Assembly (NCBI GenBank): GCA_016208235.1
Contig: JACQYN010000161.1
Coordinates: forward strand, 1-35,901
DNA length: 35,901 nt
Reading direction: 5' to 3'
DNA from: Deltaproteobacteria bacterium
Lineage (GTDB): Bacteria > Desulfobacterota > Desulfobaccia > Desulfobaccales > 0-14-0-80-60-11
Within the stretch, counting starts at the first letter, position 1; every line of letters starts with the position of its first letter. This document shows positions 9,000 through 19,008 of this stretch, one piece after another. Position numbers and translations under genes: made by a program. The notes under the pieces are model-generated. The model was not told where the DNA came from. It made no database searches and was given only the letters and a program-made list of their open reading frames with translations.

Positions 9000-9416
9000 A
9001 TGTCCGAAGAAGAGGACAAAGGCTACACGGTCAAGGATCGGCGTTTCCTCCACATGAGCGAAGAAGAGAAGGCCAAGCTCCAGGAAGAGGAGGCCCACAA
9101 AGCCGCAAGTGGGGAGGAGAAGGCGCCCAAAGAAGAGGCCGGACGCAGCGCCCCGGGCCCCGAAGTGCCCTTGCCGGAGATCACTTTCTCTTCCTTTCTT
9201 TTCTCTCTCAGCACCGCGGCCTTCGTTAACCTGGGAGCGGTGCCGGACCCGGCCACCGGCGGGACCGAAAAGAATCTGCCCCTGGCCAAGCAAACCATTG
9301 ATCTTTTGGGACTGCTGCGGGAAAAGACCCGGAACAACCTCTCCCGGGAGGAAGAAGACCTGTTTGACCACCTCCTTTACGATTTGCGGATGCGTTATAT
9401 CAAGGAGGCGGGATAG
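9000..9416 (+). CDS. DUF1844 domain-containing protein
   Basis: TFSSFLFSLSTAAFVNLGAVPDPATG...NLPLAKQTIDLLGLLREKTRNNLSREEEDLFDHLLYDLRMRYI. Confidence 0.85.
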   Translation: MSEEEDKGYTVKDRRFLHMSEEEKAKLQEEEAHKAASGEEKAPKEEAGRSAPGPEVPLPEITFSSFLFSLSTAAFVNLGAVPDPATGGTEKNLPLAKQTIDLLGLLREKTRNNLSREEEDLFDHLLYDLRMRYIKEAG

Positions 9417-9564
9417 TTTCTTCCCGGCTCTTTTTTATGCGCGGAGTTCATAGACTTTTCCGGGGGAGGATGGCTCGCGAGTCCTCCCCTGCTTTTTCTG
9501 GAGCCCTCTCTTAATCGCCGTTGCCGGCTGCTAGGCGATGAAGAAGTAAATAAACCTGACGCCC

Positions 9565-10533
9565 ATGCGCGGTCCGCAAACCTCCCATTTTCCCTCCACC
9601 ACCCCCGGCGTGCCCCGGCCTTTACGCAAATTAGCTCCTAAACCCGGGGGTGCGGGCCTCCGGGTTTTTTGTCCCGCCAAGGTCAATCTGTATCTCCGGG
9701 TTTTGGGGCGCCGTGACGACGGCTACCATGATTTACTCTCCATTATGCAACCCCTGAGCCTGGCTGATGAATTGACCGTCAGCCCCACGCCGCCGGGCAT
9801 CTTCCTGGATTGCGACCAACCGGGGATACCCCGGGGACCGGGGAACCTGGTATGGCAGGCGGCCCTGGGGTTCCAGCGGGTCACGGGCCGCAGAGTGGGG
9901 GCGCATTTCGGGCTTAAAAAACGGATCCCCGCGGCCGCGGGCCTGGGAGGCGGCAGCAGCGACGCGGCCGGGGCTTTGCTGGCCCTGAACACTTTGGCGG
10001 GTGAGCCCCTTAAGGCCGAGGCTCTGCATAATCTGGCCGGGGAATTGGGCGCGGACGTGCCCTTTTTCCTGGGGCTTGGGCCGGCAGTGGCCCGGGGCAT
10101 CGGCACCGAGCTTTCTCCAGTGGAATTGCCCGCATACTGGTACCTGCTGCTCAATCCCGGGGTGCGGGTTTCCACCCGCTGGGTCTATGAAAGTCTGGAC
10201 CTGAAGGCCTTAAAAGGGTATAAGATTCTGGGGGAGGGGGATTGGGACCCGGAACAGCCGGGAACCTGGGTCCATAACGACCTGGAGAGCGTCACTTTGA
10301 AGAGGTATCCCCAACTGGCGGACCTGCTGGAGACCCTGGGGCGCCTGGGAGCCCAGGCCCGGGGCATGTCCGGCAGTGGCCCCACCCTTTTCGGGCTCTT
10401 CCCCACCCTGGAGGCAGCCCGGCAGGCCGGACAAAAATTGCGGGGGACTTTTGAGGGGTGGATGGCCCTGGCCCGGGGCCTTACCGGCCAGGAAGCGGAC
10501 GCGGTTTGGGGGGAACAGGCATGGATGGTTTGA
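9565..10533 (+). CDS. ispE: 4-(cytidine 5'-diphospho)-2-C-methyl-D-erythritol kinase
   Basis: [55 protein letters not shown] (GHMP kinase motifs). Confidence 0.95.
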   Translation: MRGPQTSHFPSTTPGVPRPLRKLAPKPGGAGLRVFCPAKVNLYLRVLGRRDDGYHDLLSIMQPLSLADELTVSPTPPGIFLDCDQPGIPRGPGNLVWQAALGFQRVTGRRVGAHFGLKKRIPAAAGLGGGSSDAAGALLALNTLAGEPLKAEALHNLAGELGADVPFFLGLGPAVARGIGTELSPVELPAYWYLLLNPGVRVSTRWVYESLDLKALKGYKILGEGDWDPEQPGTWVHNDLESVTLKRYPQLADLLETLGRLGAQARGMSGSGPTLFGLFPTLEAARQAGQKLRGTFEGWMALARGLTGQEADAVWGEQAWMV

Positions 10534-11456
10534 AGATTTTTAGCGGCAACGCCAACCGGCCCCTGGCCGAGAAAATCTGCGGGCACCTGGGGGTGCCCCT
10601 GGGCCAGGCGGTGGTGGGGCAGTTCTCCGATGGGGAGCTGATGGTGGAGTTCCGGGAGAACGTCCGGGGCCAAGACGTGTACGTCCTTCAACCCCTGTCT
10701 GTGCCCTGCAATGAACACCTGATGGAACTATTGCTGATGGTGGATGCCCTGAAAAGGGCCTCCGCCGCCTGCATCACCGCGGTGGTGCCCTACTACGCCT
10801 ATGCCCGGCAAGACCGCAAGACCGCGCCCCGAGTGCCCATTTCCGCCAAGCTGGTGGCGGATTTAATCACCGCCGCGGGGGCCAACCGGCTGGTGACCAT
10901 GGACCTGCACGCGGGCCAGATCCAGGGATTTTTTAATATCCCCGTGGATCACTTGTTCGCGGCGCCGGTGGTCCTGGATTATATCCGCCAGCGCTTCGGC
11001 CCTGACGTGGTGGTGGTCTCCCCCGACGCCGGGGGCGTAGAGCGGGCCCGGGCCTTCGCCAAGAGGCTGCACACTTCCCTGGCCATCATCGACAAACGCC
11101 GGGAAGGGCCGGCCATCAAAGCCATGACCCTCATCGGCAACGTCTGGGGCAAGGAGGCCATCATCCTGGATGACATGATCACCACCGGCTCCACGGTGGT
11201 CATGGCCGCGGAACTGCTGATCCGCCACGGGGCCCGGGGCGTGCACGCCTGTATCACCCACCCGGTGATGGCCCGGAACGCAGTGAGTAACCTGCAAGGG
11301 TCGCTGCTCCAGAGCCTGGCGGTGACCGACACCATTCCCTTGACCCCGGAGGCCGCGACCCTGGAAAAGGTCAAGGTGCTGTCCGTGGCGCCGCTGCTGG
11401 GGGAGGCCATCCGCAACATTCACAACCAGGATTCGGTGAGTTCGTTGTTTGTTTAA
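10521..11456 (+). CDS. prs: Ribose-phosphate pyrophosphokinase
   Basis: [66 protein letters not shown]; start overlaps the ispE end. Confidence 0.96.
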   Translation: MDGLKIFSGNANRPLAEKICGHLGVPLGQAVVGQFSDGELMVEFRENVRGQDVYVLQPLSVPCNEHLMELLLMVDALKRASAACITAVVPYYAYARQDRKTAPRVPISAKLVADLITAAGANRLVTMDLHAGQIQGFFNIPVDHLFAAPVVLDYIRQRFGPDVVVVSPDAGGVERARAFAKRLHTSLAIIDKRREGPAIKAMTLIGNVWGKEAIILDDMITTGSTVVMAAELLIRHGARGVHACITHPVMARNAVSNLQGSLLQSLAVTDTIPLTPEAATLEKVKVLSVAPLLGEAIRNIHNQDSVSSLFV

Positions 11457-11458
11457 AG

Positions 11459-11493
11459 ACAGTTTTCGGTTTTCAGTTTTCGGTTTTCGGTTA
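11459..11493. repeat. TTTTCGG-type short tandem array, 5' arm of inverted pair
   Basis: acagttttcggttttcagttttcggttttcggtta, 3 nt after the prs stop. Confidence 0.85.
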
Positions 11494-11673
11494 GCAGTGA
11501 TAATCATCTGTTCTTCGCGCCAGCCAAGCCGCTGAAATCATGCCTCATTATCGTCTTATTCTAATATCCATCGAATTATTAAGAGAAGTGGAGATTACAT
11601 TCCCCCCTCACCCTAGCCCTCTTCCCCGTTGGGAGGAGGGGATAAAGATGGAATTTCTTTAATGCTTCCATCC

Positions 11674-12282
<609 letters not shown>

Positions 12283-12286
12283 CAGG

Positions 12287-12380
12287 CTTTTAAGTCCCCC
12301 TTTTTTAAAGGGGGATTTAGGGGAATTTTCAGAGGCTTACAAAATCCCCCCTGACCCCCCTTTAGAAAAGGGGGGAAATA
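12287..12380. repeat. Palindromic C/G-tract repeat, copy 1
   Basis: AAGTCCCCCTTTTTTAAAGGGGGATTTAGGGG...AAAATCCCCCCTGACCCCCCTTTAGAAAAGGGGGGAAAT; near-identical copy at 34354..34451. Confidence 0.85.
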
Positions 12381-12451
12381 CCTCTCCCTTCCCAAGCTTT
12401 TTGCCTTAAATGGAAATCATTTGAATTATCGAACATAGCTGAAACTCAAAG

Positions 12452-12556
12452 CAGTTGCTCATGGGCCGTTGGCCCACCCGTAAATGATGAAAAAGCTGGT
12501 GGGGCGGGCCTCCGTGCCCGCCATTAAGAAAGGCGGCCAGAGACGGCCGCCCCACC
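12452..12556. repeat. Composite element copy A (leader plus twin hairpin)
   Basis: cagttgctcatgggccgttggccca...GGTGGGGCGGGCCTCCGTGCCCGCC-attaagaaa-GGCGGCCAGAGACGGCCGCCCCACC. Confidence 0.65.
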
Positions 12557-12588
12557 AACTCACTGCTTATTTTTTTAACTTATCGGAA

Positions 12589-12695
12589 CAGTTCCTCATG
12601 AGCCATTGGCTGCCCCGGAAATTATGAAAAATCGTAGGGCGGGCGTCCTCGCCCGCCTCGTTAATCCGCACAGGCTGGAAAGCCTGTGCTACCAC
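12589..12695. repeat. Composite element copy B (leader plus twin hairpin)
   Basis: cagttcctcatgagccattggc...GTAGGGCGGGCGTCCTCGCCCGCC-tcgttaatcc-GCACAGGCTGGAAAGCCTGTGCTACCAC. Confidence 0.7.
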
Positions 12696-12728
12696 TTCTA
12701 AGAACTCTTCAGGAGCAGGCGATAGAAC

Positions 12729-14027
12729 ATGCGCATCCTTTTCATCTCCCCCAACCGGCTGCGCCTGGTAGTGCCGCCTCTGCCCCTGGGGTTGGCCTCG
12801 GTGGTGGCCGCAGTAAAAAATGAGTATGAAGTCCGGGTCCTGGATTTCATGTTTGCGGATGACCCTCTGGGGCAGGTGCGCCGCGCGGTGATCGAGTTTT
12901 CGCCGGACGTCATCGCCTTATCGGTGAGAAATATTGATAACCAGGACAGCCGTAATCCCGAATCTTACATCAGCGAAGTGAAGGACCTGGTGCATCTGCT
13001 TAAAGAACTCAGCGCTGCTCCCGTCGTGGTGGGGGGAGCCGGCTTCAGCATTATGCCCCGGGAATTTATGGAATACCTGGAGGCCGACTTCGGCGTGGCC
13101 GGGGAAGGGGAGGGGGCTTTCCGGGAATTTCTTTCGGCCTCTAGCGGCAGCCGGGATTGGGAGACGGTCTCCGGGTTGGCATGGCGGCAGGGAGACACGT
13201 GGCGGCTGAATCCGGTGCAAAGGGTGGCCGACCTCAAGAGTTTGCCGGCCCCGGCCCTGGAATATTTTACTCCCGACCTTTACCAGGAGGCCCAGGGAAG
13301 CGCCAAACTTCCCGGGATGGTGCCGGTGCAGACCCGCCGGGGCTGCCCCATGAAATGTATCTATTGCACCACGCCTTTGCTGGAAGGGCGGCGGTTCCGG
13401 GCCTGGGAGCCCGGGCAAATCGCTTCCTGGCTGGCGGCCTGGCATGAAAAATGGGGTTTAACGCGCTTCTATTTCGTGGATAATCTCTTCAACTGCCCGC
13501 CCAGCTATGCCAAGAGTCTCTGCCGGGCCATCCTCGATCTCAACCTGCCTTTGGAGTGGGGCGCTCTCCTCAATCCCGCGGCCCCGGACCGGGAACTTTT
13601 TCGTTTTATCCGCCAGGCCGGGGGAGCCTTCATGCAGGTGGGCAACGAAAGCGGCTCGGAATTGGTGCTGACGAAGTTGGGCAAGGGTTTCGGCCGGCGG
13701 CAGGTGGAGCTCACCTTCCGCTTACTGGAGGAAGAAGGGATTTCCTACTCCTGCTTCCTGCTCCTGGGCGGCCCCGGTGAGACCCCGGAGACGGTCAAAG
13801 AGAGCGTGGCCCTGCTGGAGCAATACCGGCCCCAAATGGTCAACCTGACGGTGGGAGTGCGCATCTATCCGGGGTTGGCCCTGCACCGGCAAGCCCTGGA
13901 GGAAGGTGTGGTGGCCCCTAAGGATAACCTGCTCCGGCCCCGGTTTTATCTGGCTCCGGCTATTCGGGAGTGGATTTGGGAGTATCTAGAAGGAGTGACG
14001 GCGAGACACCCGAATTGGATCTTTTAA
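12729..14027 (+). CDS. B12-binding-domain radical SAM protein
   Basis: N-terminal PPLPLGLASVVAAVKN...VRVLDFMF and PDVIALSVRNIDN; RRGCPMKCIYCTTP (CxxxCxxC); GGPGETPETVKES. Confidence 0.9.
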   Translation: MRILFISPNRLRLVVPPLPLGLASVVAAVKNEYEVRVLDFMFADDPLGQVRRAVIEFSPDVIALSVRNIDNQDSRNPESYISEVKDLVHLLKELSAAPVVVGGAGFSIMPREFMEYLEADFGVAGEGEGAFREFLSASSGSRDWETVSGLAWRQGDTWRLNPVQRVADLKSLPAPALEYFTPDLYQEAQGSAKLPGMVPVQTRRGCPMKCIYCTTPLLEGRRFRAWEPGQIASWLAAWHEKWGLTRFYFVDNLFNCPPSYAKSLCRAILDLNLPLEWGALLNPAAPDRELFRFIRQAGGAFMQVGNESGSELVLTKLGKGFGRRQVELTFRLLEEEGISYSCFLLLGGPGETPETVKESVALLEQYRPQMVNLTVGVRIYPGLALHRQALEEGVVAPKDNLLRPRFYLAPAIREWIWEYLEGVTARHPNWIF

Positions 14028-14029
14028 AG

Positions 14030-14067
14030 ACGGTTTTTAGTTTTCAGTTTTTAGTTTTTAGTTAAAA
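14030..14067. repeat. TTTTTAG-type short tandem array (variant unit), 5' arm
   Basis: acggtttttagttttcagtttttagtttttagttaaaa, just after the radical SAM stop. Confidence 0.8.
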
Positions 14068-14199
14068 AATAGAAAAGAAATATTGCCCTGCCTTTATTGC
14101 TCAGGTCAGCCTGAGATTATTCTTTTGGAGATTTATTTTCCCTCATAATAGACGATCTTTTAATTATGTAATTTTTGACGATTTCCAGGGAAATTTTTC

Positions 14200-14238
14200 A
14201 CCAAAAACCAAAAACCAAAAACCAAAAACTAAAAACTG
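14200..14238. repeat. CCAAAAA/CTAAAAA-type short tandem array, 3' arm
   Basis: accaaaaaccaaaaaccaaaaaccaaaaactaaaaactg, ends about 10 nt before ATG 14248. Confidence 0.8.
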
Positions 14239-14247
14239 GAAAGAAAA

Positions 14248-14733
14248 ATGACTCCAAAACAAGACGACGACGACCGGGAACGCCCTAGCTGGCGGGAGAT
14301 CGACCAGCGGCGGGACCGCCAGCAGCATGGGGCTCCCAAAAAGGCGCGGCTGCCCAAAAAAGAGGCGGAGCGGGTCCGGCAGCAGGCCTTGGCCCAGGCC
14401 GAGGCCTTATTCAAGGGGAAACGGGGCCGGCCCGAGTACCGGGAGGCACTTCGGAAACTGGAGGCCCTGCACGGCACCAAAAAGTTTACAGAATTTGTAA
14501 AGTTTTTTTTGCAGGAATATGGTTTGCCGGAGGAGTGGGGGGCCCTGACCCGGCTGCTGGATTATCCGGAGCCGGAGGTGGTGGTGGAGGTTTTGGGGGC
14601 CATGGCCGCTCAGGCAGGGTCCCGGAGCCGGGTGGAACAACAGGGTTTCAAGGGGCGGTTGCAGGTTTTGGCCTTAACCAGTCCTTACTCAGAAGTACGC
14701 AGCCGGGCTGAGGAAATTTTGGCCGGCCTCTAG
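14248..14733 (+). CDS. Hypothetical protein, HEAT-like C-terminus, charged N-terminus
   Basis: 161-aa ORF; SPYSEVRSRAEEILAGL and TRLLDYPEPEVVVEVLGAMAAQ resemble HEAT helices. Confidence 0.7.
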   Translation: MTPKQDDDDRERPSWREIDQRRDRQQHGAPKKARLPKKEAERVRQQALAQAEALFKGKRGRPEYREALRKLEALHGTKKFTEFVKFFLQEYGLPEEWGALTRLLDYPEPEVVVEVLGAMAAQAGSRSRVEQQGFKGRLQVLALTSPYSEVRSRAEEILAGL

Positions 14734-14792
14734 TCGGGAAAGGAAAGGGGTAATAAAAATTAGGGGGCTACATAATTTATTGAAAAAATATA

Positions 14793-14822
14793 TTGACAAT
14801 ATATTTTATCTTTTATTATTAT
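14793..14822 (+). promoter_or_regulatory. Candidate sigma70-type promoter in an AT-rich patch
   Basis: TTGACA (14793-14798), 18-nt spacer, TATTAT (14817-14822), upstream of the AAA+ regulator. Confidence 0.4.
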
Positions 14823-14944
14823 TTTCGCAATAAATTTTATAACAAGCCGCCTAGAAAATGGATCGCCGTAAGCCTTTGGTCTGACCTCCATTTTTATCTC
14901 ATAGTCTTCCTTAAGCTACAAGACTTCAAGGAGGGGCTGGGTTC

Positions 14945-15979
14945 ATGGTGGGGAACGATTGCCAGGTGGTCTCTGGGGAGGGAGCGCTTCTAAACCCCGG
15001 CCAGATTCTGCCCTTGGGCCGGATCATCACCTGTTATCCTCCTTTGCAAAAAATACTGGCCAACCTGCCCCTTTACGCCCGCTCCGAACTGCCCGTGCTG
15101 TTGGTGGGAGAACCGGGCACCGGCAAGGAATTGGTGGCGGAAGCCCTCTGGCAGTTGAGCCCCCGCCGGGGCCAGCCTTTCCTTAGGACCAATTGCGCCA
15201 CCTTCCTGGAACCTCTGGCTGCGAGCGAGCTTTTCGGCCATCTCCAGGGCTCTTTCACCGACGCCCGCCGCACCCGCACCGGGAAGTTCAAGTCGGCCCA
15301 CCGGGGCACCCTCTTCCTGGATGAAGTGGGGGACCTGCCTCTCTCCGTCCAACCCCGGCTGCTCAGGGCGGTGGAGCAGGGCGAGATCGAGCCGGTGGGG
15401 GCCGACGCCCCCGTCAAAGTGGACGTGCGGCTGGTGGCCGCCAGCAATCAGGACCTCCCGGGTCTCATCTTCCAAGGCCGGTTTCGCCAGGATCTGTATG
15501 ACCGCCTGGCAGTGCTTCTGATCCATTTGCCGCCCTTAAGGGAACGGGGGGAGGACGTTCTATTGCTGGCTTCCCATTTGGCCCAGACCGCGACCCGCCC
15601 CTACGGGCGGGAGCAGATGGTGCGTTTCACCCCGGCCGCGGCCCGGAGGTTACAGCAACATCACTGGCCGGGAAACATCCGGGAGCTGAAGAACGTCATC
15701 ACCCGGGCGGTGCTCTTCAGCACCGGGGGAGTGATCCGGGAAGGGGACCTGTCCTTTACCTTCCAGTCGCCGGGCCCGGCGCTGCCGGCCTTAATTCCCC
15801 GGATCACCGACATGCCTTCCCGCCCGGGCCGGGCCCAACTGGAAGAACTCCTCCTCGCAGAAGGGGGCAATATCTCCGCGCTCTCCCGGCGGCTCAGGGT
15901 CTGCAGCAAGACCATCTACCGCTGGCTCCAATCCCACCATATCGACCTGATGCAAATCCGAGCCGCGCCGGGGGGGTAA
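14945..15979 (+). CDS. Sigma54-type AAA+ transcriptional regulator with Fis-type HTH, no N-terminal sensory domain
   Basis: GEPGTGKE Walker A, ELFGHLQGSFTDA, GTLFLDEVGDLP Walker B, VAASNQDL, WPGNIRELKNVI, C-terminal GNISALSRRLRVCSKTIYRWL. Confidence 0.9.
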   Translation: MVGNDCQVVSGEGALLNPGQILPLGRIITCYPPLQKILANLPLYARSELPVLLVGEPGTGKELVAEALWQLSPRRGQPFLRTNCATFLEPLAASELFGHLQGSFTDARRTRTGKFKSAHRGTLFLDEVGDLPLSVQPRLLRAVEQGEIEPVGADAPVKVDVRLVAASNQDLPGLIFQGRFRQDLYDRLAVLLIHLPPLRERGEDVLLLASHLAQTATRPYGREQMVRFTPAAARRLQQHHWPGNIRELKNVITRAVLFSTGGVIREGDLSFTFQSPGPALPALIPRITDMPSRPGRAQLEELLLAEGGNISALSRRLRVCSKTIYRWLQSHHIDLMQIRAAPGG

Positions 15980-15986
15980 AAATATA

Positions 15987-16030
15987 CCACAAAGGCACAA
16001 AGGCACAAAGACACAAAGAGTCACAAAGGA
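15987..16030. repeat. CACAAAG-type short tandem array, 5' arm
   Basis: accacaaaggcacaaaggcacaaagacacaaagagtcacaaagg. Confidence 0.85.
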
Positions 16031-16040
16031 AAAAAGAAAA

Positions 16041-16067
16041 TGCCCTGGCAAGCCAGGGCATTTTTTT
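16041..16067. terminator. Bidirectional Rho-independent terminator
   Basis: aaaaagaaaa-TGCCCTGGC-aa-GCCAGGGCA-ttttttt between the convergent AAA+ regulator and nuoN. Confidence 0.85.
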
Positions 16068-16070
16068 CTC

Positions 16071-16112
16071 TGTGAACCTTTGTGTCTTCGTGTCTTTGTG
16101 GTTAATATTTTT
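16071..16112. repeat. CTTTGTG-type short tandem array, 3' arm
   Basis: tgtgaacctttgtgtcttcgtgtctttgtggttaat, inverted relative to 15987..16030. Confidence 0.85.
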
Positions 16113-16115
16113 CTT

Positions 16116-17531
16116 TTAAAGCACTGTTTTCACTGCAGCCTTGGCCAGTTCCACGATGCGGTCCGGGAAGACCCCGAAGCCCAGGACGATGGCGATCAAG
16201 GCATAGTTCAGGACGCGGATGGGGGTGGACACGGTGATGGGCCCGAGGCTCGGGTCATCGGTGAAATACGAAGCGTAGATCACCCGCAGATAGTAGTATA
16301 GGGAGATGGTGCCGTTCACCGCGCCGATGAGGACCAGCCAGAAGTACCCCTGGCTCATGGCCGAAGTGAAGAGCAGGAGCTTGCCGGTGAAGCCGATGGA
16401 GGGTGGCACGCCTGCCAGGGCGAAGAGGCCGACGATAAGGCTCAGGCTCAACAAGGGGCTGCGGCGCCACAATCCGGCCAATTCCTGGATCTTCAAGTCC
16501 CGGCCGTCTTTGGCCACTTCCGAGATGACCATGAAGACGGTGAAGTTCATTACCAGGTAGGCCAGGGCATAGTAGATGGCGGCTATATACCCAGCCTCTT
16601 TCATGGTGAGGATGCCGATCAAGAAGTAGCCTGCATGGGCGATGGAGGAGTAGGCCAGCAGGCGTTTGAAATCCCTCTGGATGATGGCCACCAGGTTCCC
16701 CAGGGTCATGGAAATGATGGAGAGGATGACCAGGGCCTGGGCGAAGCCGTAGCCGTAACCGGCGCCCAGGGCCACCAGGCGGAGCAATAGGGCCACCGCC
16801 GCGGCCTTGGACGCGGTGGCGATGAAGGTGGTCACCTGATTGGCCGCACCCTGGTAAACATCCGGAGCCCAGAAGTGGAAGGGAAAGACCGAGAGCTTAA
16901 AGAAAAACCCCGCCAGGGCCAGGAGCAGACCCAAAAGGCCGATGGGGCTGGCCACCAGTTGGGGCAACTTCGGCAGAATATCCACAAGATAAGTGCTGCC
17001 CGTGGCCCCGAAGAGATAGCTCAACCCGAAGAGCATCACCCCGGAAGAGACTGCGCCGATGAGGAGGTACTTGATGCCCGCTTCCACGTCGATGCCGTCT
17101 CCCCGGCGCAGGGGCACCAGGATGTAAAGGGAATAGGACGAAAGCTCCAGGGAGACGTAGATGGTGAGGAGTTCCACGGAGCTGACCAGCATCATCATGC
17201 CGATGGTGGTGGTGGTGAGGAATAGATAAAATTCCGCGTGGTAGCGTTCCTCGATGTGGGCCAGGTTATGGGAGATGGTCAACACGAAAAAGAAGGCCAG
17301 GGCCAGGGCGAATTTAAAGATCTGGCTGAAGAGATCCACCCGGTAGGCCTTGAAGAACAACTCCCCTTGCTGGCAGAGGCACAAGCCGGTGACCACCAGG
17401 CCCCCCATGGCCAGGGCCAGGGCGATTTGGTAATCAGCTTTAGGCTCCACCCGGCGTTTCAGGCTGAGGAGAAAGAACACCAGGGCCGCGCCCAAGTAAT
17501 AGAGTTCCGGTCCGAAGAGCATCACGTTCAT
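16116..17531 (-). CDS. nuoN: NADH-quinone oxidoreductase subunit N
   Basis: 471 aa multi-TM; LELSSYSLYILVPLRR, FPFHFWAPDVYQGA, LLAYSSIAHAGY. Confidence 0.95.
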   Translation of the reverse strand: MNVMLFGPELYYLGAALVFFLLSLKRRVEPKADYQIALALAMGGLVVTGLCLCQQGELFFKAYRVDLFSQIFKFALALAFFFVLTISHNLAHIEERYHAEFYLFLTTTTIGMMMLVSSVELLTIYVSLELSSYSLYILVPLRRGDGIDVEAGIKYLLIGAVSSGVMLFGLSYLFGATGSTYLVDILPKLPQLVASPIGLLGLLLALAGFFFKLSVFPFHFWAPDVYQGAANQVTTFIATASKAAAVALLLRLVALGAGYGYGFAQALVILSIISMTLGNLVAIIQRDFKRLLAYSSIAHAGYFLIGILTMKEAGYIAAIYYALAYLVMNFTVFMVISEVAKDGRDLKIQELAGLWRRSPLLSLSLIVGLFALAGVPPSIGFTGKLLLFTSAMSQGYFWLVLIGAVNGTISLYYYLRVIYASYFTDDPSLGPITVSTPIRVLNYALIAIVLGFGVFPDRIVELAKAAVKTVL

Positions 17532-17534
17532 CTT

Positions 17535-19007
17535 TTACATTCCCTGGAGGAAGGGGACCACCGCGGACTTGATCATGCCCACCATGGTCTGGGGAAAGAT
17601 CCCGAAAAAGACCAGCGTGGCGATGAGCATCATCCGGGGCAGACCCAGAAAGGGGCTGACGTCCTCAAAGTGCACAAACTTGGGATTCGGTTCGTTGAAG
17701 AAAGTGGTTTGCACGACCCGCAGGGCGAAGAGCGCGCCCACCACCAGGGCGGCGATGGCCAAGAGTCCCTGCACCGGGAAGACCTTAACGGTGGCGATGA
17801 AGACCAGCAGTTCCGCCCAGAAGCTGGCCATGCCCGGCACCCCCGCACCGCAGAGCGCGGCAGTAATGAAGAAGGCCGAAGCTACGGGCATGATCTTGGA
17901 GAAGCCACCCAATTCGTGGATGTCCCGGGTGTGGGTGCGGTCATAAATATAGCCCACCGAGGAGAAGAAGAGGGCGGTCATAATGCCGTGGGCGAACATC
18001 TGGAAGACGGAGCCGTTGATGCCGTCAACCGTGCCCGTGGCCAGTCCCAGGCAGACGATGCCCATGTGGGACACGGAAGAGTAACCGATGACGTACTTCA
18101 GATCGGTTTGGGCCAGGCCCACGAAGACCCCGTAAACAATGCCCGTGGTGGCCAACAGCGCCATGAGTTGGGCCCAGTAATGGAAGCCCTCCGGACAGAG
18201 GAACATGGCCACCCGCAGAACCGCGAAGGAGCCCAGCTTCATGAGCACGCCCGCGTGAAGCATACTCACCGCGGTGGGCGCAGCCACGTGGCCCACGGGA
18301 GACCATGTGTGGAGCGGCCAGACCGCAGCCAGCACCCCGAAGCCGAAGAAGAGCAGCACAAAAGCCACCTTCTGGACCCAGGGGGAGAAGTGGACCGCGT
18401 GGAGCTGCAACATGTTGAAGGTGCCCAGGCCGGAGGAGGCGTAAAGCAAAAGAATACCGGGGATAATCAAACCGCTGCCTGCCATCAGGTAGAGGGTCAG
18501 CTTCATGGCCGCGTATTCTTTGCGGGTGGAGCCCCAGACCAGAATCAGGATGTACATGGGGACCACGGCAATCTCATAAAACAGGAAGAACATGAACATG
18601 TCATAGGACATGAAGACGCCGAAGACCCCGGTGACCAGGGCCAGAATCCAGATAAAGAATTCCTTGGTCCGTACTTCCAGCTCCCACATGGTGAGCACGC
18701 CGGTGAAGATGACGATGCCGGTGAGCAGCAGGAGCGGCGCGTTCAGGCCTTCGACGCCCACAAAGTAGGAGATCCCGAAGGTCTTCACCATTTCGTACTT
18801 TTCGACGAACTGCAGTCCTCCCAGACTCTTGTCATAGGCTACGAAGGTATAGATGGAGAGAGCCAGGGAGATGCCCGCGGACACCAGGGAGACGGCCCGG
18901 ATAAGGAACTTCTGCTCCTCCTTGAGCAACAGGAGGATAATCAGGCCCACCAGCGGCGAGATGAGCATGCACGACAATACCGGAAAAGTGGCAGCATGTT
19001 CGGTCAT
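17535..19007 (-). CDS. nuoM: NADH-quinone oxidoreductase subunit M
   Basis: 490 aa; FFLFYEIAVVPMYILILVWG, WPLHTWSPVGHVAAPTAVSMLHAGVLMKLG, GYSSVSHMG. Confidence 0.96.
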   Translation of the reverse strand: MTEHAATFPVLSCMLISPLVGLIILLLLKEEQKFLIRAVSLVSAGISLALSIYTFVAYDKSLGGLQFVEKYEMVKTFGISYFVGVEGLNAPLLLLTGIVIFTGVLTMWELEVRTKEFFIWILALVTGVFGVFMSYDMFMFFLFYEIAVVPMYILILVWGSTRKEYAAMKLTLYLMAGSGLIIPGILLLYASSGLGTFNMLQLHAVHFSPWVQKVAFVLLFFGFGVLAAVWPLHTWSPVGHVAAPTAVSMLHAGVLMKLGSFAVLRVAMFLCPEGFHYWAQLMALLATTGIVYGVFVGLAQTDLKYVIGYSSVSHMGIVCLGLATGTVDGINGSVFQMFAHGIMTALFFSSVGYIYDRTHTRDIHELGGFSKIMPVASAFFITAALCGAGVPGMASFWAELLVFIATVKVFPVQGLLAIAALVVGALFALRVVQTTFFNEPNPKFVHFEDVSPFLGLPRMMLIATLVFFGIFPQTMVGMIKSAVVPFLQGM

Positions 19008-19008
19008 A

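Noticed and set aside
10863-11507. 214-aa minus-strand ORF
   Set aside because: Antisense to prs; begins in the repeat array and has shadow-frame composition.
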